A DNA stretch of 64,000 nt from Aldrovandia affinis (lineage: Eukaryota; Chordata; Actinopteri; Notacanthiformes; Halosauridae): the NCBI GenBank assembly GCA_029706075.1, contig JAINUG010000055.1, forward strand, positions 4,694,339 through 4,758,338, read 5' to 3'. Numbering within the stretch: position 1 is the first letter of the stretch; each line of letters begins with the position of its first letter. A model generated the notes under the pieces. It ran no database searches, had not been told where the DNA came from, and saw only the letters and a program-made list of their open reading frames with translations. This document shows, piece by piece, positions 34,071 to 45,389 of the stretch. The translations under genes were made by a program, and so were the position numbers.

Positions 34071-35020
34071 TTTAAATCTGTCTTCAATGGTGAAAGATTA
34101 AGAGAAATCAGCCGTCTTTCTCCCCACTTACATAAAGTCTTCTTGATAAACAGTGGAAAAACACAGAGCTTGCAAAAGAGCCACAGTCCTGTTTGATCAT
34201 GCATTTCCTGATACCGCTCATATTTGCAGGGAACTCAAGCGATGCTGGCTAAATATTGATTTTTACAATGCACAGCCAAACCTATTACTATATCTGAGCA
34301 ACGCATAGCCCAGCACCCTTGATGCTTTTTGAGTTTTTTTTACTTCTTTTAAAAGGGATTGAAGTGCAGCAGTGGCTGGTATCCTGACAGCACCCAGCTG
34401 ACACAAATCACAAGTTGTAAGACGGGAACCTTCGAGAGTACTTTTCTCAGACAGGGAGCGGATACACAATGATTTAACAAGGAGGCAGGATTAATGAAAA
34501 CTGAGCTGGTGCTTGACTTCTCAGATATTTTTTAAGCCGGGACTGGCGCTGTTAAAGAGCTCTGTGAAAGACACGGTTCGCATGTAAAATTCTCGGACTT
34601 TCCATCGCAGCTCGACTCCTAATTTAGGGGGCACGTCGGAGACCGCAGGTAAAATGGTGTCGGCAACAATGTGGTTAGGGAGGCTGACTATAAATAATTA
34701 ATCACAGAGGAATACAAGTACATTTATAACACACTTTATTTCTAAATAGCAAACCAAATCTGGAATTCCTTGACTTTCCATGAACACAACAAAAATGTAG
34801 TAGAAAATTCCCAGACTTTCCATGACTGGTCTTCATTGTTTTAAACTCTGCTGATATTCCAGAAACTCTGTGACCTGTGGGGACCCTGAAAAGAGCGCTG
34901 TGTAAGAAGAGGGGTCCACGCTGGAGAGGCACATTTTGCAGACGAAGCCATGTTGACAAGGCCAGGGTGGCACACGCAGTGTTGCAATGAAGCACAAGTT
35001 TGGCTCACATGCTCGAGGCC
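34071..35020. other. no gene seen
   Basis: Two related phrases, 'tctcggactttccat' (about 34592) and 'ttgactttccatgaacac' / 'cagactttccatgactgg' (34770-34828), suggest a decayed dispersed repeat. The minus-strand Cys-containing frame (34833-35174) begins inside the next hAT-like element and is not called. Confidence 0.35.
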
Positions 35021-35023
35021 CGC

Positions 35024-35262
35024 AGTCCCCAACCCTGGTCCGGGAGAGGTTCACGGTTTTCACCTTAAAATCATCAATCGGTCCAGACCCAAGAAACCAG
35101 GTGAGGTGACCTAACTTCGTAATCAACTGTTGTAATTGATCAATTAAGTTCTGAGAAACAACGAAAGCCAGCACGCCCTGTGGCTCTCCAGGACCAGGGT
35201 TTAGGGACCCCAGCAGACCCTGTGGCGCCTCCAGGACCAGGTTTAAGGACCCCCTGCTCTAG
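35024..35262. mobile_element. hAT-like miniature element with duplicated right end
   Basis: The left end 'cagtccccaaccctggtcc' is the inverse of 'ggaccagggtttagggac' near 35190-35208. The right end occurs twice, as a second 'cctccaggaccaggtttaag' follows at 35230. The core 'aattgatcaattaagttctg' matches the element at 5236. Confidence 0.75.
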
Positions 35263-35927
35263 GTAATCTCAGTACAGTAACAGTAACCAAACTGGACCTG
35301 GCAGCTGGAGAGCAAATTAATTACACAACTGATTGTCATCATCTCCCTTAGATATTTAAATCAAGCCCTTCTCAACAGTAGGGCGTTCCTCCTTGCTGAT
35401 GACATCTCAGCCTCCACCCATCCCAAACTTCACCAGGGGCAGTCCACTTTGTCTCAGAGAAATTACTACTCCTGGTCCACATGCCTCAGAGTAATACAAT
35501 ATTTTAACTGCACTTCCGGTATTAAATCAATAATTAGCTATGTCGTAATGTCATTTTTTTTTTACTCCCAACCCTCACCCACCCCCTCCACAAACCAAGG
35601 ACCAGCCAACCACTTCAACCCTTAATGAGTTGACTTCCCCTCATCAGCAAAGGAGGACATTTGAAAGAGCTATCCTTTAAGCCATTACCCAGATATCCAC
35701 AAGCCATTACCATGAATAATTTAAAGCGTTGTAACTCGATCACTTTTGCTTGGTTATAACATGCATTCTCCTTGCCTACCCAGCAGCTCTTGCTTTGTCA
35801 TGATTGCACTCTGCTCTACCAGGGGACCCAATACCACAGAGAAGGGGGGTCCTTATTGGACCTTGTGGGACCTGGTTAAAATAGAGTGCCATTGAAATGA
35901 TTTTCGCCTCCCGTTTCTTACCCTTAA
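35263..35927. other. no gene seen
   Basis: Unique sequence, no recognised element. Confidence 0.35.
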
Positions 35928-35941
35928 AAATAGCCTAATCT

Positions 35942-36210
35942 CCGGGCCTCCCGCGTGGTCCAGTGGTTACAACATTCAACACTGGCCACGGAGGCCAGGG
36001 TTCAGCCGGGAGTGCCACCAGGGGGCGGCGATTGGCTGTCCGCCCCAGGGAGGGGGGACGGAAGCTGACAGGACGTTCGCTGCGCATAAGAGTGGCCCTG
36101 TAGTACCGGGTTACGGTCGACGGCCTGGTGAGTGCCGTCTCGGAGGAGAGAATTTTTCTACTAAATTGGGAGAAAATGGGAGAAAATCTGAAACAAAATC
36201 TTAGAAAAAG
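35942..36210 (+). mobile_element. SINE-B with perfect 14-bp target-site duplication
   Basis: Head 'cctcccgcgtggtccagtgg', body 'ggcgattggctgtccgcccc' and tail 'taaattgggagaaaatggga'. The direct repeat aaatagcctaatct is found at 35928-35941 and 36211-36224 without mismatch, indicating a comparatively recent insertion. Confidence 0.93.
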
Positions 36211-36284
36211 AAATAGCCTAATCTATGTGATTTTCTCTCTTTCTCTCGGTTCCCTTGAACCTAATTTCATCATGAACTGTTGAA

Positions 36285-36782
36285 ACACGAGTCTTGGGCC
36301 TATGAGTCTGTGGAGGAAGACATTTTGTATCAAGTTGGGATGCTAGACCACATCCACAGGGGATGTACCTGTAGACACTAATTAACTCAGTGTGACGCTG
36401 CAGTTCGGAGTGGTCCGGTCAGAGACAAAAGGCTTTTCACGCCACAACTTCAAAGGAACATTTGTTCTTTGTAACGTTTCCCCCACGGCAGGAAACCTCC
36501 TTCCCATTGGGTTAAGACCCTTGGAGGGCTGTTCTAACAACCTGTTATATCTTCATGTGAGCCCATAGCTCCATTTACCTGTAAGTTAACGCCCTGTTAC
36601 TTCCCCCTTGTGATTGTTCCCCCCCCTTCCGTTGTGTTGGATATAAATATCCATTTGAATTTGAAGGCGGGAGATTCGCTGTCCTGTGTGACACGGGTCT
36701 CCGTGCAGCTGTTCGTAATTAAAGCTTTAACACCGTTTAAAGAAATTCTCTCTGATCCTACTAAGTTTTAATTTCCACGACA
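36285..36782 (+). mobile_element. LTR-like sequence (retroelement promoter and polyA region)
   Basis: A TATA-type box 'ggatataaatatcc' (about 36647) is followed at a promoter-like distance by 'gtctccgtgcagctgttcgt', 'aattaaagctttaacac' (polyadenylation-like) and an ending 'tttccacgaca'. The possible start is 'tgttgaaacacg' at about 36278. No matching target duplication is found, so the limits and the solo-LTR call are tentative. No viral genes are present. Confidence 0.4.
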
Positions 36783-37059
36783 AGTCCTTTAGAACCAAGT
36801 TGGATTCTGCAAAATGTTCATTCAAATTTGAATGCTGCTACAAACGCAAGGTGGGGGACCGATCCCAAATCGATTGGGATTGTTTGAACAACCGATCTTG
36901 AACCTGGCCAAGCAGACGGAAGCCCATTCACAATGGAAGAGAGATTATCTTTCTTTTCTCCCGATTAACTCTTCAGATTCAGATTCATCCCAGTGGCCAG
37001 ACTCAGATGATCTGTCCTCCTCATTGGTTCACTTGGTTCACCTCTTGCTACACTAGCAC

Positions 37060-37101
37060 ATCTCCCTCCCTCCCTCCCTCCCTCCCTCCCTCCCTCCCTC
37101 C
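37060..37101. repeat. (TCCC)n microsatellite
   Basis: About ten tetramer units. Confidence 0.95.
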
Positions 37102-37254
37102 ATGTCCCATTAGAAAGAACGCAGAGCTTCACATACACCCTCTGATCGGACCAGGAAAAAAGCCTCCGGGATGCAGGTAAATACCTGCACAGGTAAAGCA
37201 TACAGGTACAGGTAAACAGCTGAAATAGCATACTTAATGCAGGCGTTTTTTTCT

Positions 37255-37442
37255 ATGATTTACTGATTTGCTAATAAGATACTCTTATCTACAGCGACTT
37301 ACACACCTCCGGTCAGGCTGGACATTTACTGAAGCAATTCAGGTTAAGTACATTTGCTCAAGGGTACAACAGCAGTGCCCCAGCTGGGAATTGATCCTCT
37401 GAGCTCCAGGCCCAGTTCCCTCACCATTGTACGACACGGTCG
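37255..37442 (-). mobile_element. SINE-A, diverged
   Basis: Minus-strand copy: body 'ttaacctgaattgcttcag' and head region from 'gtcgtacaatggtgaggg' are recognisable; the hairpin tail is decayed. Confidence 0.7.
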
Positions 37443-37675
37443 CATGTCACAGATCACACAGCACTGCAAAAACCCCACAGCCTCTGACAGGGCTCATAGG
37501 GAACAAGACTCGAGAGCGCAGGGAGGCCAAAGATCCAAACGTCTCAATCCGGCGGAGCAGCGAGGGGAACTAAAGAGCGGCTGTCGGGACAGCCCAACCC
37601 TCTGCGCCTCCAACCGCGACCGCCCCCCTCACCGAACAATGAGGGACGCGGTGACACGGCGGATTGCGCGCGCGG

Positions 37676-38060
37676 CCCGCCATTCTGGTTTAGTACTGGA
37701 GCTCACGACCCGCCATTCTGTTTCAGCACCGGAGTGTGTGACCGAGCCGCCATTCTGGTTCAGTACTGGAGCTCACGACCCGCCATTCTGCTTCAGCACC
37801 AGAGTGTGTGACCGAGCCGCCATTCTGGTTCAGTACTGGAGCTCACAACCCGCCATTCTGGTTCAGTACTGGAGCTCACGACCCGCCATTCTGCTTCAGC
37901 ACCAGAGTGTGTGACCGAGCCGCCATTCTGGTTCAGTACTGGAGCTCACAACCCGCCATTCTGTTTCAGTACTGGAGCTCACAACCCGCCATTCTGTTTC
38001 AGTACTGGAGCTCACAACCCGCCATTCTGTTTCAGTATTGGAACTCATGACCGGCCCACC
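37676..38060. repeat. 33/37-bp composite minisatellite
   Basis: Two related units alternate: 'ccgccattctggttcagtac' + 'tggagctcacgac' (33 bases) and 'ccgccattctgcttcagcac' + 'cagagtgtgtgaccgag' (37 bases). The alternation forms 70-base dimers, then the 37-base form drops out and the 33-base form repeats alone at the right. Open frames across it are incidental. Confidence 0.93.
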
Positions 38061-39598
38061 ATTCTGTTTCGGCACCGAAGCGCACGACCCCCGACCGGCC
38101 TCTTCCAGCTGAAGTATCCAGGGGCCCGGGGAAAGCGGCTGCACAATCGATTGGAGCTACAAAACGTGCAATTATGTGGACACTCTGGAGTCACAAAATG
38201 AAACGCCACCCCCACCCCGCACACGCCCCCCTCCCACCCCTCCGCCTCGAGGCAATTGAGCGTGAGATGGAGGGAGAAGTGTCCTCGCGGGGGGAGAGTA
38301 CGCAGCGACGCCTGAAGAACCACAGCCGTCCCGCCCACGCACACAATCACGGCGAGAGAAGCCACCGCTAAAAATCACTCCCGGGCTCCGAGGCTCGAGC
38401 GACACCGCCGACCGAGCATTGTGGGAAGTCGTGAGACAGCGGGAAGTAGGGAACTGTGCGCCTTTTAAGATCGCTCTAGCGAGACCGGCGATTTTTCAAG
38501 CGCGAGGCGTGAGGCAGAATCAGAGGAGGAAGTGGCGGTTGATGAAAGCGCGATGTAGCGTAATGGGAGGGAGCTGGGGAAGGGAGATAGGGAGGTGAGG
38601 CACGGACGGAAGAGTTAGCGCAGCCACGCGGCCTTATCATTAGTGCCGTCTCTGGCCCTGAGCTGTGTGTGTGTGTGTGTGTGGGGGGGGTTGTGTCATT
38701 ACGACTCCGGAGATAAAAAATAATGAGCTTTGCCACAAGTCTACACCCCCGAACACCTGCGTAAATGGTGCACTGGCGAGATAAAGAGTGGCACCCCCCC
38801 CCCAACCCCTCTCATCTCTCCAGCCAACTGGTCAAGCAATTAACTCCAGTCCTCTGGGAGAAAGGCCACTTACATCTCCACTGCCCGTACGCGCCCCCAT
38901 CCCCCGTGCTGAGGGAAGAGGGCCCCGCCCATCTCCAGGGCCGCTGCGCAGGGCGGCCAGCCCCGACGAGAGCCCGAAAGCAGCCGGCCTGACCTTGCCC
39001 CGTCTCTCCGGGCCCCTGGGGCGAGTCGGGCCGAGAGGCTGTGTGGGAGAACGAGGAGGCAGGCGGCGAAAACCGGCTCGGACAGAACCAGCGCTGAAGT
39101 TCTGCCTCACCGTCAGTGCCAATCCGCCTTTCGTCAGCCGCCAGGGCAGCGGCTTTTAATAGGGCCATCATCCATCATCCCCCTACTTAAGGGCCGTAAA
39201 ACGGGCCGAACCAGACTGCCGGCGGCACATCGGAGAGTCGTTAAAGACATCTCCTGATCAATAATTATTATGTACGGGCTGCGCTCGGAGCAGGTCGACT
39301 CAGGGCAGGCTGCGGCTGTCCAGCTGGGCCACAGCGTTCCACGCAGTGTTTCAGGCGACCCTTTCCCTTAACGACAGCAGGAACTCCCAATGCACACAGA
39401 CAGATCACCGCGGCAGGTAAAACACCCTTTTAGACACCGGCAGCCACGGATTGCACTGCTTCAATAACCAGAGCGACAGCAGCATTCAAACGCAGGCTTG
39501 GGAGCCAAACCCAAACCATCGGCACGCAGTGCCCCTCCCGGCCTAGCAGAGGGGGTGTGCGACCCCCTGCCCCGCCCCGCCCCGCCCCTCAGACTCAC
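38061..39598. other. no gene seen; GC- and CpG-rich
   Basis: GC-rich stretches at 38200-38480 and 38860-39160, with (GT)n at about 38664-38682. I searched the minus strand for the next RNF123 exon and did not find one. A CpG island is possible. Confidence 0.35.
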
Positions 39599-39683
39599 CC
39601 CTGTCGATCAGAGTCCACCAGGATCCTCACCAGGATGCCAGTCACGGCCACCAGGATGGGGTAGTGATCCACGCTCTCCAGCC
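39599..39683 (-). CDS. rnf123: rnf123 exon (seventh in view)
   Basis: After an 'ccgcag' acceptor it reads [20 protein letters not shown] then LVDSDRQ and ends with two bases of a split codon before 'gtgagt'. The first two bases (GG) complete the glycine begun by the previous exon. The block matches the conserved RNF123 segment that follows the RLPG motif. The final residues (DSDRQ) differ from what I recall in mammals, as expected at an exon end. No downstream exon was found in the remaining 39.6 kb. Confidence 0.93.
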
Positions 39684-39965
39684 CTGCGGAAAGGGCACAG
39701 CGTTAGCACAGCGGGCAGGAGAAACGCGCGGCGGGCCCCAACGGCACAAAGGCAGGAGCGCCCCGCTTCTGCATTCATGTGCGAGGCAGCAAAAGAACAA
39801 CGACCGACAACGGCTGAGTGAAGAGCGCTCCAAACGCATGTTCGTGTGGACAGTTGTTCACTTAGCATTCTGAATGGCGAAACACACGCACAAGTGTTAC
39901 CCTAGCAGGCCGTATTTGAATTTACATCCAGACTATGTATGGGACCTCTCTGCTACATTTACGTT

Positions 39966-40181
39966 GACATTTTAGGCATTTAGCAGACACTCTTATCCAG
40001 AGCGACTTACAGTTTACATTTCTTTACATACAATCTATTTATACAGCTGAATATTTTACTGAAGCAATTCAGGTTAAGCACCTTGCTCAAGGGTACAACG
40101 GCAGTGTCCCCACCTGGGAATTTAACCAGCAACCTCTGAGTTACAAGCCCAGTTCCCTAACCATTACACTACACTGTCGCC
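39966..40181 (-). mobile_element. SINE-A copy in an rnf123 intron
   Basis: Complete minus-strand copy, from 'gacagtgtagtgtaatggt' (tRNA-like head) to the hairpin tail 'gcgactctggataagagtg' region and 'aaatgtcaacg'. Confidence 0.88.
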
Positions 40182-40693
40182 TGCTCAATCGAACTATGAA
40201 TCAACTGGATACTAAGAGCTCAAATGAAACGTCACAGATATTTAAACTGGGGACTGACACTTTCTGGCTACTTCTCACGAGCGAACGTTAATTCTCGTAA
40301 ACCGGAAAGTGTGCAAACGGAATATTTGGCTGCTGGTCTGAGACCGTTGGAGAGGGGGGGCAGGGCGGTTCAACCCACAGCATGGCCCCGATACGGCCCC
40401 TCCTTGCTCCTGGAAACAGCCTCCAGCCTATCAGAGAGCAGGGTCCTCACTCCGAACGCCGATGAGGTATGACAGAACTCTCCATTGACCTGTCTGCTTG
40501 GTCACCCCTTGAGTTTTCCATCAAAACTCTATTTCCTGCAGTAAAATGGAAAGTCCCTGTCCCTGTCCACCCCCCGCCCCGCCCCGCCCAACGTATGAAA
40601 ACACACAGAACGAGCGCAATCAGGAGCAGCTGCCTGCAGCCAGTCTGAACAAGCGGGGGCTTTTCGTTCTGACAGCAGTTCACTGTGACCCAC

Positions 40694-40714
40694 TTATGTT
40701 TCACACTGCCATGC

Positions 40715-40767
<53 letters not shown>

Positions 40768-40785
40768 TTATGTTTCACACTGCCA
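40694..40785. repeat. (GT)n(GA)n microsatellite between 18-bp direct repeats
   Basis: The repeat ttatgtttcacactgcca occurs identically at 40694-40711 and 40768-40785, bracketing a GT run and a GA run. Confidence 0.95.
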
Positions 40786-40985
40786 CCATTCTGGAACAGG
40801 CTCTGACAGACCCTGGCAAATTGGCAGGGTTCTGCAATCATATTTTTGTCCATTTTGTCGTTTTTTGTGTTTTTTTCTTTCTGGATGAAAACAGGGTGGG
40901 TGAGTGGATGTGGGGGGGGGGGGTTAGATGGGGTGGTGGGTGTTGAGTCAGTGGTGCGCTTGCGTGGGTGCGTGCGACAAGATAC

Positions 40986-41061
40986 CTGGGAGACGAAGGT
41001 TGACCACGCGGTCGAACAGGTTCCTCTCGGCGGTCACGCGGTTCAGCACCTGGTTTAAAAG
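40986..41061 (-). CDS. rnf123: rnf123 exon (sixth in view)
   Basis: Acceptor 'ctgtcag', then [20 protein letters not shown] and NLRLP plus one base, donor 'gtatcttg'. 25 codons and one base, joining the GG of the next exon to make glycine. The helical, Leu/Arg-rich sequence is strongly conserved in RNF123. Confidence 0.95.
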
Positions 41062-41320
41062 CTGACAGAGGGAGAGAGGGACACTGCATTTGCCATTTGT
41101 CATAATTCATCAAAACAATGTACAGTTATGAGCAAATTATATGAACCCAGGCTGACAGCAAAAAAACAAGAAATATAATAAGCTGACAAAGATGTGGACA
41201 ATTATCACAAACATACACAACAAAGGGGGGGAAGGTTATAGAATGATTAGGAGATATTTGGCGTACAGTAGAGTACTACTCATTTACATAACAGACGGGT
41301 TAATTATTCACTTCGTTAAT

Positions 41321-41385
41321 ATAGTGAAGCAGTTCAGTTCAGCTGAAGCCTCTACTTAATGATACAGCAGCAGTGCCCCACCAAA
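41321..41385 (-). mobile_element. SINE-A fragment
   Basis: 'gaagcagttcagttcagctg' and 'atacagcagcagtgccccac' are the decayed SINE-A body; head and tail are missing. Confidence 0.4.
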
Positions 41386-41779
41386 GCAAAATAATTGAAA
41401 CCCCCCCAAATCCTCAAAACCCTCCCCAAACCGTGGCACACTGCCACCCTAAACTCTGTGCTGCCATTTTGTTTGTGTCTGCTGTGCTTTCCGGACCGTC
41501 CAGAGTTATGGGCTCTGATGGGTGGTGAGAGCGGGAGGGAGGAAGAGGAGGAAGAGGAGAGGAGAGGAGAGGAGGAAGAGGAGGGAGCGGAGCTGACGGG
41601 AGACGATGATGAAGTGCGGAGAGCTGGTCAGCGCTTTATTAATACGGCACACTGTGCTCTGTGCTCCAGGGGGGGAGATCTGGCACACAGGAGCCTGCGG
41701 GGGGGCAGGGGACTCAGTCACTGGGTAAATTAGGAGCCTTTCCCTCCGAAGCAACTGCCAAGAGAGGCATCAGAGAGAC

Positions 41780-41935
41780 ACACACACACTCTCATGCGCA
41801 CGCACGCACGCACACACACACACACACACACGTATGTGCACTGAGTAACTCCATTCCTCAAGGGCCGGTTTGCACCTGCTGTATCTACAGGTACAATTCA
41901 ATTAGCAGCTGATTACAACCTAGAGGGAAACAAGG
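41780..41935. repeat. CA microsatellite followed by hAT-like fragment
   Basis: CA/CACG run at 41780-41832. Then 'ttcctcaagggccggtttgc' and 'caattagcagctgattacaa' resemble a piece of the 27745-type element. Confidence 0.55.
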
Positions 41936-42061
41936 GATTGTTATTTGTTATCTAGATGATGAGTAGAATGCACCCTGGCAGCACTCAAAAGAACAGAATG
42001 CTTCATCCTGACACTGATATACGCCTACAGCAGACAAACCAAATAACCACACACCCAAATA

Positions 42062-42235
42062 CAATACAAAAGCCTGAGGACACACTCGCATGCACGCACA
42101 CACGCACACACGCACTGACTCGCACACACTCAAACTCTCACACGCATCTCCAAAACACACGCGCACGGACGTACGCACGCACGCACGTACGCACAAACGC
42201 ACGCACGCACGCACACACACACGTACACACATCCA
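42062..42235. repeat. imperfect CACG/CGCA repeat
   Basis: Irregular runs of cgcaca, gcacgcacgcac and gtacgcac. Cys/Val-rich minus-strand frames are artefacts. Confidence 0.85.
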
Positions 42236-43000
42236 CGGAGGCTGAAAATAAATTTCCACAAGGGGACCTTAATATACGACGTGCAGCTCGCCCTGTTAGT
42301 CAGGATATGCAAATGAACTGAGAACTATTCCTCTCCGACGTGCATTACAGAGCAGGTGTTCACTGACGAGCTGGCAGCGAGTGTCTGCTCTATTACTGTA
42401 CACTCCAGAGACAAATCCAGCTCCTTCTAAAGCCACTTCTTTCACAAAACCAATTTGCAGAGGGAGGGTGGGGGTTAGATCTTTTTTAATGGGCTCTTCC
42501 CAGTTAAAAAGGCCTGTCATCGGTTTCCTTACACTTCTACTTAAACTTCCTTCTGACTTCCAAACTTCAATAAAGGGTGACTTTGTAAAAGCTCAACCTG
42601 TCAGGGGGCGTTTCCTACAGTCTGGTTCAGTTTCCATAGAAACCGAACCGACCTCTAAAGTGTGAAGACTCATCGAGGTGCCAGGGCGTGATGCAGGGGT
42701 ACTCAAAAAGGTGGCCCTCAGGCAACATCTGGCCCCCGAGGGGCTGGTTTCTGCCCCCTGGAGGGCTCGCAGGCAAAAGCAATCGATGATGAATTCCCCA
42801 ACATAATTTAAACTAATGCAGCTGCAAACCTGCAAAAAAAAGTCCACCAGGCCTGCATGAAGCTCAACGCTCAATTGAGCAGACCGGGCTGGAAAGGCGA
42901 GCAGGTGTTTCGGAAGTTACCTTGCCCCTCCTTTCGTTTGGTCTTTTCGTCTTTCAAGGTCAGACCTTGTTAGAACTCGTTTACAATATAATATAATATA
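42236..43000. other. rnf123 intron; no other gene seen
   Basis: Unique sequence. The phrase 'gtactcaaaaaggtggccct' and 'ctggcccccgaggggctgg' (42700-42748) may be another decayed hAT-like end. Confidence 0.35.
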
Positions 43001-43094
43001 TGCCATTTTTCAGACGCTTTTATCCAAAGCGACTTACAGTAGTGAGTGCATAAATTTTAGCGCCATGCTCTACCTACTGAGCCACACAGAATCA
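43001..43094 (-). mobile_element. SINE-D with internal deletion
   Basis: The hairpin tail (43001-43035) and head start ('ctgtgtggctcagtaggtag' on the minus strand) are present, but the region with the B box is deleted. Flanked on the right by AT repeats (43095-43130). Confidence 0.8.
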
Positions 43095-44025
43095 CATATA
43101 TATATATGTGTGGAATATATATATATAAATCTGAGGAGTATAATGGCGTAATCAGAGGTGCTGGGACATCGTGGTGTGACTGTGCAGTTCTCTTGGGGAT
43201 TTTCCTGTGCGTCGAGATGAACAGACGAGTCGTGTGAGACCACATTTATTAGCTGTAGCTTGCCCTCCTTGGTTAATTCTGCTATGGCTTTTTGGGACAC
43301 TTTTTGGGGTTGAACGGTTTGGCTGTAACACCCTTTGGACTGAACATAGTGAAGCGTTCGCATCGATTGTTCTTGTTCCCGACTCAAAATCGGAACTTTT
43401 CGATTTTCACCCCAATCGATCGCTACACGCGTCCTTGTTAAAGAGACAACAACGACAAGGTTAGAATGCCACGGTCACAGAGAGCAGGGTCAATACGCGT
43501 GTAATGTGAACACACAGGGACAAGGTCAGCTCACCGATTGGATGGTTCGGGGAGGGTTTTCCCAGTGTTCCATAAACCACAGTTATCAAATCCGCCGACA
43601 GTGGCTCTCCTTTGTTACAAACGCAGAAAAGCCCACGCCGCAGCCAAACTGTTGTGGTGACGGTGAAGAGACCCATCATTGGATTATTGTGCCGTGCCGC
43701 TATAATCAGCCAACCACAAATGCCGGCTGTTCCACTCGGCTGTCGAGCCGAGCGTGGATCCGCCCACGCACAACTCACAGGACCAAACGCTGCAGCGCGG
43801 CTTTCAACATTCAAGTCAAGGAGGCAATTGGCTGTTTGCCCCAGGGAGGCCGCAAGTCAAGTAAGCGCCTTCTATCCATAACGGCACAATGAGTCTGTCC
43901 TCGGAGCCTCTTTGGCTGATGTTTAAATGTTGTTATTTAGCGGCAGTAGTTATCACTGTCATCACTGCGCTAGTTCACCTGCGTGCCCGTACTCAGCTCT
44001 GGTCCCAGAGTCCCGCCCTTCTCAC
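43095..44025. other. rnf123 intron; one SINE-B scrap
   Basis: Open frames on both strands at 43070-43387 and 43461-43892 show no domain I know. At 43826-43857 'ggcaattggctgtttgcccc' is a fragment of the SINE-B body. Confidence 0.4.
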
Positions 44026-44214
44026 CTGAGCCAAACGGCGGAGCAGCAGCTCGGCAGAGGGGCGTGTCCAGTCCAGGAAGATCTCGGGCACCAGGGTGAC
44101 GGTCATCTCCAGCACGCGCAGCAGGCTGACCGACAGGTCGAAGCAGGTGGCGCACACCTTCAGCTGCCGCGTGTCCACGAAGTTCCGCTCCGGCCGCTCG
44201 GCCGCCTGCTGGAT
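44026..44214 (-). CDS. rnf123: rnf123 exon (fifth in view)
   Basis: Acceptor 'ccctcag', 63 whole codons, donor 'gtgagaag'. It contains [20 protein letters not shown], then [20 protein letters not shown] and [20 protein letters not shown] with a final LAQ. This is the most diagnostic stretch for RNF123. The exon is CpG- and GC-rich at third positions compared with the surrounding intron, as expected for a constrained fish coding exon. Confidence 0.97.
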
Positions 44215-44548
44215 CTGAGGGAGGAGGGGCACAGTGGGGGAGGGAAGGGGCAGGAGCGGGGCGGGGCGGGGCAGGGCATAGCAGAGCACAGCGGGGCAGG
44301 GCAGGAGCAGGTTGGGCCAGAGCAGAGGGTTTGGGGAGGCAGGGCGGGGGGCAGGGAGATGAAGAGGCTATGAGTGACTTATGCCAGGCCACATACATAA
44401 CCATGACATACATATACAGTAATACATTGAGACATTGCTCTCTCTACAGTATCTAAGACTGGTCACAGAGCCTGAGGAAACTGACAAGTTATCAATACTG
44501 TACACCAACACCTGCAGCACCAACACACATACAGATTACATGCACTGG

Positions 44549-44824
44549 CTGATCTAGGATCAGGTTTGCCTGCATATATCCTTTGTTTGTTTCTGATTTT
44601 ATCCCGGTTTTTTTCTTTTCTTGTCGGCTTCCCTCCCCCCTCCCTGGGGCAAACAGCCAATTGCCTCCTGGCCAGAGCCGACTCTGGCACGGCGCAGGGA
44701 ATGGAACCCTGGTCGCCGTGGCCAGCGTCGGACGTTGAAACCACTAGAACACGCAGGAGGCCACCCTGCACATATCCTAACCCTATCCATTATGAGCTAA
44801 AAGGCAAAACTGATCCTGGATCAG
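44549..44824. mobile_element. palindromic MITE split by a SINE
   Basis: The ends 'ctgatctaggatcaggttt' (44549) and 'aaaactgatcctggatcag' (ending 44824) are the inverted repeats of the 14396-type MITE. The core 'attatgagctaaaaggc' is on the right side. The SINE at 44582-44764 lies inside. Confidence 0.88.
44582..44764 (-). mobile_element. SINE-B nested in a MITE, with target-site duplication
   Basis: Minus-strand head 'ggcctcctgcgtgttctagt', B-box-like 'ggttccattcc', body 'ggcaattggctgtttgcccc', then a shortened 3′ part to 'gaaaaaaaccgggataaaat'. Flanked by cctgcatatatcc (44569-44581) and cctgcacatatcc (44765-44777). Confidence 0.92.
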
Positions 44825-45389
44825 CTCTCTTTAGGAATAGGTATGATGAACCGGAAAGGATTCTGAGGCGATGCAAGAAATAAAAGTCCTCCGACAACGC
44901 TCATTTTTTATGTGCACATTTGTCATACCCGCACGCAATACAGCATGCCAAATTCATCCAGAGAGACTCTTATTCATAAAACCTTGCATGAATTATTATT
45001 ACTACTATTTAATTTTTTTTATGTTTTCTGGAGATGCCAGAACACCTGGCGCGTGATTTTCAGGGCAGGATTAAAAAATCAATAAAAAATTTAAAAAAAT
45101 GTTCAGAATAAAAGCGCAGCATGCAGGCAGTCCAAATTCAGATATCCGCCTTGACTTCCCAGCAGGAGCTTTCAGGTAGAGGAGCCGAGACAAAGTGGTC
45201 CTCCAGGTCCTCGCTGGCTCTTAATTCCCTCTTATTAGCTTTGAGAGCGTCACGGTTCAGCGAGCCGCTCGCGAGAGCCAGGACCACACGAATGTTCATA
45301 ATGACACAGCGGGAGTGGGGGGGGAGGGGGGAATTCTGCTCTTCCATTTGATCTTTCATCCTGGGCTTCCCCCCTCTTGGGATGAAATG
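44825..45389. other. rnf123 intron; no element recognised
   Basis: AT-rich, with short A runs at 45075-45100. Confidence 0.35.

Noticed and set aside
34833-35174. Minus-strand frame with a Cys/His cluster (CQHGFVCKMC) that could suggest the missing RING
   Set aside because: Its N-terminal part lies in a hAT-like element, the spacing does not fit a RING, and the residues around it do not match RNF123.
36285-36782. Endogenous retrovirus
   Set aside because: Only an LTR-like promoter/polyA region is visible. No gag, pol or env coding sequence and no confirmed target duplication, so I kept it as tentative LTR-like DNA.
38476-39171. GC-rich open frames that might be exons downstream of RNF123
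   Set aside because: No splice borders and no similarity to the RNF123 C-terminus; open frames are expected in CpG-rich DNA.
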